64,000 nt of DNA from CAVDHB01 sp963608705 (lineage in GTDB: Bacteria > Bacteroidota > Bacteroidia > Bacteroidales > Bacteroidaceae): contig CAVDHB010000041.1 in the NCBI GenBank assembly GCA_963608705.1, positions 1 to 64,000 on the forward strand. Reading direction: 5' to 3'. Positions within the stretch are counted from its first letter, which is position 1. The number at the start of each line of letters is the position of its first letter. Below the pieces are notes generated by a model. The model saw only the letters and a list, made by a program, of their open reading frames with translations. It did not search any database and was not told where the DNA came from. The position numbers and the translations under genes were made by a program. Positions 58,499-64,000 of the stretch are shown here, in pieces.

Positions 58499-60127
58499 AT
58501 GAACATATCATTCAAGAATATAAAAGTCCTGTCTTTTGCCGCTATGTTGGCAACGGGTGCGTTGGTGGTTACTTCCTGTTCGGAAGATACCATGGACCGT
58601 ATCAATGAGGATATTGACAATCCGCACGATGTGGAGTCTAAATACATTCTGACAGACGCAATCACGTCCACGGCTTTCAGCAATGTGAGTGGAGATTTCA
58701 ACACCTATTTTGGACTCTATGTGGAACATGAGGTAGGAATCTACAATCAGTTGTATTATGCGGAGACTCGTAAGAGCGATGTGTATGTTTCCTCTACTTT
58801 CGAAAATGTATGGAATGGAATTTACGGTACGTTGATGTCTTGCCGTACGATTATTCAGAAATGCTCTGAGGGTGGTAGTGAAGCTGGCAATAATCAACTG
58901 AAAGGAATGGCAGAAGTGTTGGCTGCACTGAATACGGGAGTCATTACGGATGCCTTCGGTGACGCTCCTTTCAGCGAGGCAGCTTTGCCTTTGAAAGATG
59001 GCAAGCCTCAATTCATGAATCCGAAGCTGGATAGCCAGAAAGAAATCTATGCGGGTATTATCAAATACTTGGATGACGCTATCGCTGACTTGCAGAAAGA
59101 GTCTACCGGAAAGGCTGGATCTCAGGATATTCTATTCAACGGTGATGCTGGAAAATGGTTAAAGCTCGCTTATGGTTTGAAAGCCCGTTACACAATGCAT
59201 GCCCTCAATGTGGCGGAAGACAAGACGGCAGCGTTGAATACGGTCATTGATTGCTGTCAGAAAGCCATCGGTAACCAAGCTGACGAGGCGGCTTTCGCCA
59301 TCTATGACGGAAGTACGAACAACAATCCTATCTCCGAACTTTTCTATGAGAGGGATTGTTTCGGAGGCAGTCAGAGTCTGGCTGATAAGTTGGTGGCCAA
59401 TAACGATCCTCGTGCGTCATACGGTTTTGTGACTCCTTATTATAAAGTAGGTAATGATTATCAATGTAAGCAGGTAACTCCTGATGTAGCTAAAGATTTT
59501 GCGAACATGGCTCCTAATGGAGGGAATATCGACCATGACAATGGTACCGTGTATAATACGCCTGTATTCCTCTATGACAAAGCGGCTCCTACCTTCTTGC
59601 AGAGTTACCATGAAATCAAGTTCCTTGAAGCGGAGGCTTATACTCGTTTAGGGAACAAGGCGAAAGCCGCAGAGGCTTTGAAAGAGGGTGTAACTGCAGG
59701 CTTGGACAATTTCAATAAGAGTATCAAACAGGCAGCCAACGGTCAATATCTTGGCATAGAAATGCTTAACGCTGAAGGTAACGCTGCGGCTGTAAGCATG
59801 GACGAATCCATTATTTCCGCTTATGCGAACAAGATAGCAGGCGAATATAATGCCGCTTCCTCTCTCGATGCACAGCTGAAAATCGTGATGCTTCAGAAAT
59901 ACTTGGCTTTCTGGAACGCTAATGGAGAGTCTACGGAGTGCTACAACGATGTGCGCCGTTTGATGGCGGAAGGTCACAAGGACTTCTATGGATTGCAGAA
60001 TCCGGGCAAGTTCCCCTTGCGTGCTCCTTACGGGGGAGTAACGGCTAATCCGAATGTGCAAGCCGCCTTTGGCGATGGCCAGTACGTGTTCTCTGAGAAC
60101 GTATGGTGGGCCGGTGGCTCACGATAG
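58499..60127 (+). CDS. SusD/RagB family outer-membrane lipoprotein (second pair)
   Basis: 542 residues, lipobox VTSC (Cys27) followed by SED, fitting surface export. N-terminal INEDIDNPHDVESKYILTDA is typical of the SusD-like_2 subgroup. QLKGMAEVLAALNTGVITDA and FGDAPFSEAA follow in the first helical layer. FLEAEAYTRLGNKAKAAEAL near the C-terminus belongs to the last TPR-like helices. It closes the unit together with the susC gene; terminators follow at 60178 and 60221. Confidence 0.93.
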   Translation: MNISFKNIKVLSFAAMLATGALVVTSCSEDTMDRINEDIDNPHDVESKYILTDAITSTAFSNVSGDFNTYFGLYVEHEVGIYNQLYYAETRKSDVYVSSTFENVWNGIYGTLMSCRTIIQKCSEGGSEAGNNQLKGMAEVLAALNTGVITDAFGDAPFSEAALPLKDGKPQFMNPKLDSQKEIYAGIIKYLDDAIADLQKESTGKAGSQDILFNGDAGKWLKLAYGLKARYTMHALNVAEDKTAALNTVIDCCQKAIGNQADEAAFAIYDGSTNNNPISELFYERDCFGGSQSLADKLVANNDPRASYGFVTPYYKVGNDYQCKQVTPDVAKDFANMAPNGGNIDHDNGTVYNTPVFLYDKAAPTFLQSYHEIKFLEAEAYTRLGNKAKAAEALKEGVTAGLDNFNKSIKQAANGQYLGIEMLNAEGNAAAVSMDESIISAYANKIAGEYNAASSLDAQLKIVMLQKYLAFWNANGESTECYNDVRRLMAEGHKDFYGLQNPGKFPLRAPYGGVTANPNVQAAFGDGQYVFSENVWWAGGSR

Positions 60128-60177
60128 CATAAAGGTCTTTTCCCATGTGCGCCTGTGAAGGTGCGGGAAGGACTGAC

Positions 60178-60201
60178 AGAGATTTTAATTCTCTCTTTTT
60201 T
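60178..60201 (+). terminator. terminator after the second susD gene
   Basis: agaga (60178-60182) / tctct (60190-60194) followed by a C and T6. Weak stem but a good T tract. Confidence 0.55.
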
Positions 60202-60220
60202 AAATGAACTATTTAAAGGG

Positions 60221-60250
60221 AAGGCTGCGTCGGGAGACGTGGCCTTTTCG
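60221..60250 (+). terminator. second terminator after the susD gene
   Basis: aaggctgcgtc (60221-60231) pairs with gacgtggcctt (60236-60246), with two weak pairs, followed by TTCGTTT. Confidence 0.65.
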
Positions 60251-60284
60251 TTTGCCCTTTACTGGCGGATTGGAGAAAATGTTG

Positions 60285-60292
60285 TATCTTTG
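60285..60292 (+). promoter_or_regulatory. -7 box of mnmA
   Basis: TATCTTTG followed by CATCCG, 58 bases before the mnmA start codon. Confidence 0.65.
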
Positions 60293-60350
60293 CATCCGTC
60301 TATAGAACGACTTGTAAAGGTTGGGGATGAAACGATAATTAGCGAAGCAC

Positions 60351-61418
60351 ATGAAAATAGCTGGATTGATTTCCGGGGGAGTGGACAGCTCTGTGGCGGT
60401 CTATAAGTTGAAGGAGATGGGGTTCACACCTTCTCTTTTCTATATCAAGATTGGGCCGGACAAGGATACGGAATGGAACTGCTCTTCCGAGGAAGACTTG
60501 GAAATGGCCACGGCTGTGGCGCGTAAATACGGCTGTCCGTTAGACGTGGTGGATTGCCATAAGGAATATTGGGAGCAGGTGGTGGACTATACCATGGAGA
60601 AAGTGAAGAACGGATTGACTCCGAATCCGGACGTGATGTGCAACCGGCTCATCAAGTTCGGGTGTTTCGAGGAGAAGGTGGGACATGAGTTCGACTATAT
60701 CGCCACGGGACATTACGCCACCACTACACAGCGGGATGGTTTGACATGGCTTTCCACAAGCCCCGATCTAGTAAAAGACCAGACGGACTTTCTGGCGCAA
60801 ATCACTTATTTGCAGGTGAAGAAGCTGATGTTCCCTGTGGGAAACCTGCTGAAGCATGAGGTGAGGGAAATCGCCGAACGGGAACACCTTATCAACGCCA
60901 AGCGGAAGGACAGTCAAGGCATCTGCTTTCTTGGCAACATAAATTATAATGAGTATATCGCCCGTTATTTAGGTGAGAAACCAGGCCCGATAGTGGAGTT
61001 TGAGACGGGAAAGAAGCTCGGTGAGCATAAGGGCATTTGGTTTCATACGATAGGCCAGCGTCATGGACTGGGGCTGGGCGGAGGTCCTTGGTTTGTGGTG
61101 AAGAAGAACGTGGAGAAAAACATCGTCTTCGTTTCCAAGGGATATGACCCACGCACCGCTTACAAAAGCGAGTTCCGTTTGCGGGATTTCCATTTCATCA
61201 CAAAAAATCCTTGGGAGGATAAGAAAGGGGAAGAAATACCTATTACATTCAAAATACGCCACACGCCGGAGTTTAACACGGGACGGATTGAGAAGGAAGG
61301 TGAGGAGTATGTGGTACGGTCTGACAAACCTGTGCACGGTGTGGCGCCAGGGCAGTTCGGAGTCATTTATGACGAAGCGCACCACCTGTGTTTTGGCAGT
61401 GGAGAAATTACGCTTTGA
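60351..61418 (+). CDS. mnmA: tRNA-specific 2-thiouridylase MnmA
   Basis: 355 residues. The PP-loop is SGGVDSS (about 8-14). Catalytic Cys residues occur in LTPNPDVMCNRLIKFG (nucleophile, near 97) and DSQGICFLG (second Cys, near 190). GIWFHTIGQRHGLGLGGGPW belongs to the central domain and TGRIEKEGEEYVVRSDKPVH to the C-terminal barrel. It thiolates U34 of Lys, Glu and Gln tRNAs. Single gene with its own promoter. Confidence 0.95.
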   Translation: MKIAGLISGGVDSSVAVYKLKEMGFTPSLFYIKIGPDKDTEWNCSSEEDLEMATAVARKYGCPLDVVDCHKEYWEQVVDYTMEKVKNGLTPNPDVMCNRLIKFGCFEEKVGHEFDYIATGHYATTTQRDGLTWLSTSPDLVKDQTDFLAQITYLQVKKLMFPVGNLLKHEVREIAEREHLINAKRKDSQGICFLGNINYNEYIARYLGEKPGPIVEFETGKKLGEHKGIWFHTIGQRHGLGLGGGPWFVVKKNVEKNIVFVSKGYDPRTAYKSEFRLRDFHFITKNPWEDKKGEEIPITFKIRHTPEFNTGRIEKEGEEYVVRSDKPVHGVAPGQFGVIYDEAHHLCFGSGEITL

Positions 61419-61547
61419 TTGAGTGGAAATTACGTGGCGTGGAAAGAGAACTGTCATTTCTTGCACTTCTCATGTAAAGAGAAACTTGAGTGAAGGTAGC
61501 TAAATTGCGGTGATTGAGCTAAAAAGCGGGAATTTTTCATGGGTTTA

Positions 61548-61579
61548 TTTGTGTAACTCGGAAAAATCCCCTAAATTTG
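61548..61579 (+). promoter_or_regulatory. rpmB-rpmG promoter
   Basis: TTTG (61548-61551), 20 bases, TAAATTTG (61572-61579). A textbook Bacteroidetes promoter, about 45 bases of leader. Confidence 0.85.
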
Positions 61580-61630
61580 CAGGCTGTTATCAAGAAGGCA
61601 AGAAATAATACAATTAAAGTACATAGAACG

Positions 61631-61891
61631 ATGTCAAGAATTTGTCAAATTACCGGTAAAAGAGCACAGAGAGGAAACAATGTTTCTCACTCTAAACGTA
61701 GAACACGTCGTCTCTTCAAAGTGAACTTATTCGATCGTAAATTCTATTACGCTGAGCAGGACTGCTGGATTCAGCTCCGTGTCAGTGCTTCAGGTTTGCG
61801 TATCATCAGCAAGCTCGGTCTCGACGCTGCGTTGAAGCGTGCGGTAGACAAGGGATATTGCGATTGGAAGGAAATCAGAGTAATCGCTTAA
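61631..61891 (+). CDS. rpmB: 50S ribosomal protein L28
   Basis: 86 residues from ATG 61631; the frame opens at 61577 but that overlaps the promoter. [20 protein letters not shown] and [21 protein letters not shown] are typical L28 blocks. First gene of the L28-L33-DUF4295 unit conserved in Bacteroidetes. Confidence 0.96.
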   Translation: MSRICQITGKRAQRGNNVSHSKRRTRRLFKVNLFDRKFYYAEQDCWIQLRVSASGLRIISKLGLDAALKRAVDKGYCDWKEIRVIA

Positions 61892-61910
61892 TTAAAGGAG
61901 GAAAGTTATA

Positions 61911-62099
61911 ATGGCTAAGAAAGCAAAAGGCAATAGAGTGCAGGTTATTCTTGAATGCACTGAGCAGAAGAACAGTGGACTGCCCGGAAACTTCCGTTAT
62001 GTGACCACTAAGAACAGAAAAAATACACCTGAGAGACTGGAATTGAAGAAATACAATCCCATCTTGAAGAAAATGACTGTGTACAAGGAAATCAAATAA
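61911..62099 (+). CDS. rpmG: 50S ribosomal protein L33
   Basis: 62 residues: [40 protein letters not shown] and [15 protein letters not shown] are L33 signatures. The zinc-ribbon Cys pairs of some L33 forms are absent (one Cys only), so it is the Cys-minus type. It lies 19 bases after rpmB. Confidence 0.95.
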   Translation: MAKKAKGNRVQVILECTEQKNSGLPGNFRYVTTKNRKNTPERLELKKYNPILKKMTVYKEIK

Positions 62100-62111
62100 T
62101 TGCAATAGAAT

Positions 62112-62270
62112 ATGGCTAAGAAAGTAGTGGCAACCCTCCAGGAGGGTAAGAACGATGGACGTACCTATTCCAAGGTAATCAAGATGGTACGCTCCAAGAA
62201 AACCGGTGCTTACGTTTTCGATGAGGAAATGGTGCCGAACGACCAGGTAAAAGAATTCTTCAAAAAGTGA
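62112..62270 (+). CDS. small conserved DUF4295 family protein
   Basis: 52 residues, Lys-rich and basic: MAKKVVATLQEGKNDGRTYS, then KVIKMVRSKKTGAYVFDEEM and VPNDQVKEFFKK. It is 12 bases downstream of rpmG and ends before the terminator. I recognise it as the DUF4295 family, which in Bacteroidetes regularly follows the L28-L33 genes; its function is unknown. Position, size and charge suggest a ribosome-associated protein (inference). Confidence 0.85.
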   Translation: MAKKVVATLQEGKNDGRTYSKVIKMVRSKKTGAYVFDEEMVPNDQVKEFFKK

Positions 62271-62293
62271 TTTTTAGGAATATCGCTATATAG

Positions 62294-62328
62294 AAGCCCC
62301 CTTGTCTGTAAGATGAGGGGCTTTTTTA
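62294..62328 (+). terminator. rpmB operon terminator
   Basis: aagcccc (62294-62300) / ggggctt (62317-62323), running into T6. Confidence 0.88.
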
Positions 62329-62383
62329 TGCCTTGCAGGCTGACTTTTTGAGAGCGATTCTTCGGGATGTTACGATTTATACG

Positions 62384-62391
62384 TATCTTCG
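62384..62391 (+). promoter_or_regulatory. -7 box of ftsY (TATCTTCG variant)
   Basis: TATCTTCG followed by CG, about 62 bases before the ftsY start codon. It shares the TTCG form with the boxes at 15909 and 48355. Confidence 0.5.
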
Positions 62392-62452
62392 CGAAAAGCT
62401 GTCGCTATGCGTTGGCTTGTCGTGAATTACGTAATTGATAATCTGAGTATAT

Positions 62453-63418
62453 ATGGGTTTATTTGGCTTATTCTCTAAAAAGGAGAAGAACACGCTTGAC
62501 GAAGGTTTGCAAAAGACCAAACAAAGCGTGTTCGGGAAAATTGTACGTGCCGTGGCCGGAAAGTCCAAGGTCGATGATGAGGTGTTGGACAACTTGGAGG
62601 AGGTACTTATCACGTCGGACGTGGGAGTGGACACTACGTTGAAAATCATAGACCGCATCCAGCAACGGGTGGCGAAAGACAAGTATGTCGGCACGGACGA
62701 GCTGAATAATATTCTGAAGGATGAGATTGCCGCCTTGCTTGCGGAAAACAACTCTACTGACAATGAGTCTTTTGCTTTGCCGAATGACCGTAAACCGTAC
62801 GTAATACTCGTGGTCGGTGTGAATGGAGTGGGTAAGACGACTACCATAGGCAAGTTGGCGGCCCAGTACAAACAGGCTGGATACAATGTCTATCTTGGTG
62901 CGGCGGACACTTTCCGCGCTGCTGCCGTGGAGCAGTTGTGTATCTGGGGTGACCGTGTGGGAGTGCCAGTGGTGAAACAGCAGATGGGAAGTGACCCTGC
63001 TTCTGTGGCGTTCGACACCTTGCAGTCTGCCAAGGCGAACAATGCGGATGTGGTGCTGATTGACACGGCTGGACGTCTGCATAACAAGATTAACCTCATG
63101 AATGAGCTGAGCAAGATAAAGAATGTCATGAAGAAGGTATTGCCTACTGCTCCAGACGAGGTGATGCTGGTGCTGGACGGTTCTACCGGGCAAAACGCTT
63201 TTGAACAGGCGCAGCAGTTTATGAAAGCCACCGAGATCAATTCTTTGGCCATCACCAAACTGGACGGTACGGCCAAGGGTGGTGTGGTGATTGGTATCTC
63301 TGACCAGTTCAAGATTCCCGTGAAATATATCGGACTGGGGGAGAAAGTGGATGATTTGCAGTTGTTCAACAAACGGGAATTTGTGGATTCGCTCTTTGGC
63401 GGAAAGAAATTGAAATGA
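62453..63418 (+). CDS. ftsY: signal recognition particle receptor FtsY
   Basis: 321 residues, with a short N-terminal part and no long acidic A domain, as usual in Bacteroidetes. The NG GTPase has VVGVNGVGKTTTIGKLA (P-loop, about 122-138), LGAADTFRAAAVEQL, VLIDTAGRLHNKINLM and TKLDGTAKGGVVIGI. It docks ribosome-SRP complexes at the membrane. Overlaps rimO (ATGA). Confidence 0.97.
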   Translation: MGLFGLFSKKEKNTLDEGLQKTKQSVFGKIVRAVAGKSKVDDEVLDNLEEVLITSDVGVDTTLKIIDRIQQRVAKDKYVGTDELNNILKDEIAALLAENNSTDNESFALPNDRKPYVILVVGVNGVGKTTTIGKLAAQYKQAGYNVYLGAADTFRAAAVEQLCIWGDRVGVPVVKQQMGSDPASVAFDTLQSAKANNADVVLIDTAGRLHNKINLMNELSKIKNVMKKVLPTAPDEVMLVLDGSTGQNAFEQAQQFMKATEINSLAITKLDGTAKGGVVIGISDQFKIPVKYIGLGEKVDDLQLFNKREFVDSLFGGKKLK

Positions 63419-64000
63419 GAAGAAATTCAGTAAATATCATCACCATGGGATGCTCCAAGAACTTGGTAGACTCGGAGCGTCTCATGCGCCAGTTCCAGGC
63501 GAACGGTTATACAGCGCGTCATAATCCCGTGAGGGTGGATGGCGAGATTGTCATTGTCAATACCTGTGGGTTCATTGCGGCGGCAAAGGAGGAAAGCATC
63601 AACATGATTCTGGAACTTTGCCAGGCGAAGGAGCAGGGCAAGATTCGCAAGGTGTTCGTGATGGGTTGTCTGTCGGAACGCTATCGGGAGGACTTGAAGA
63701 AAGAGATTCCGCAGGTGGACAAATTCTATGGAAAGTTCGATTGGAAACAACTGCTGGCAGATTTAGGAAAAGCGTATCGTCCTGACTTGGAGGATATGCG
63801 CACGACTACCACACCGAAGCACTACGCTTATTTGAAGATTGCCGAAGGTTGCAACCGGATGTGTGCCTATTGTGCCATACCGCTCATCACGGGTCGTCAC
63901 GTTTCTCGTCCGATGGAGGAGATTGTGAAAGAAGTGGAGACACTGGTGGCGCAGGGTGTAAAGGAGTTTCAGGTAATAGAGCAGGAGCTGACCTATTACG
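63415..64000 (+). CDS. rimO: ribosomal protein S12 methylthiotransferase RimO, N-terminal part (cut by window end)
   Basis: Starts at ATG 63415, overlapping the ftsY stop by 4 bases, and runs off the right edge; about 195 codons are visible. The UPF0004 domain has NIITMGCSKNLVDSERLMRQ and IVNTCGFIAAAKEESINMIL (two of the three cluster Cys), then VFVMGCLSERY. The radical-SAM motif is CNRMCAYCAIP near residues 147-157. It methylthiolates Asp of S12. One small oddity: near the edge the sequence reads VIEQELTYY where I would expect an Ala after VI. Confidence 0.95.
   Translation, partial: MRRNSVNIITMGCSKNLVDSERLMRQFQANGYTARHNPVRVDGEIVIVNTCGFIAAAKEESINMILELCQAKEQGKIRKVFVMGCLSERYREDLKKEIPQVDKFYGKFDWKQLLADLGKAYRPDLEDMRTTTTPKHYAYLKIAEGCNRMCAYCAIPLITGRHVSRPMEEIVKEVETLVAQGVKEFQVIEQELTYY

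Overview
The window looks like a chromosomal segment of a gut or oral type member of the order Bacteroidales (Bacteroidaceae/Prevotellaceae-like; I cannot assign a genus). The support is: Bacteroidetes promoters of the form TTTG/TTG-N19-20-TAnnTTTG in front of many genes, two SusC/SusD pairs, lipoproteins with acidic residues after the lipobox Cys, a TamB plus lipidated TamA-like (TamL) pair, PPi-dependent phosphofructokinase, and the small Bacteroidetes-specific DUF4295 gene behind rpmB-rpmG. No phage, IS, integrase, tRNA or CRISPR was found.

Layout. 0-5.4 kb: 3' end of an rRNA operon (5S), a MATE exporter / TRIC-like channel / lipoprotein operon, and rpsA. 5.4-7.4 kb (minus): two glycosyltransferases. 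7.5-15.4 kb (minus): a compact fructan (probably levan) utilisation locus, susC-susD-DUF4960 surface lipoprotein-GH32 lipoprotein. 15.4-15.9 kb: divergent intergenic region with seven perfect-period 22-bp repeats, each carrying a TTACA-N7-TGTAA dyad. 15.9-34 kb: housekeeping and envelope genes (tamB, tamL, gph-like, phospho-sugar mutase, sugar-nucleotidyltransferase, ABC-F, M13 peptidase, DUF4861, LemA, TPM, RlpA). 35.0-35.5 kb: gene-free region with a 23-bp repeat array. 35.6-38.8 kb: two acetyltransferases (minus) and PPi-PFK with a structured leader. 38.9-45.1 kb: three tandem mosaic copies (period exactly 1615 bp) of an AAA-ATPase-like/PD-(D/E)XK protein followed by an unrecognised helical-repeat protein. 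45.3-53.4 kb: an outer-membrane barrel protein, an AspT/YidE exchanger, a thioesterase, and the yicC-gmk-nadD-menA operon. 53.8-55.3 kb: a small secreted protein, then a second 23-bp array with the same leader as the one at 35 kb. 55.3-60.1 kb: an enzyme-less SusC/SusD pair. 60.3-64 kb: mnmA, rpmB-rpmG-DUF4295, ftsY, rimO (cut by the window end).

Most gene content is ordinary core genome. The parts that the genes do not explain are the three short-period repeat arrays (22 bp once, 23 bp twice, the latter two sharing a leader and an identical leader-to-array spacing) and the triplicated ATPase/nuclease locus, whose copies exchange two internal cassettes. Functions for these are inference only. 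All family names come from reading the translations and motifs by eye; no database search was run.
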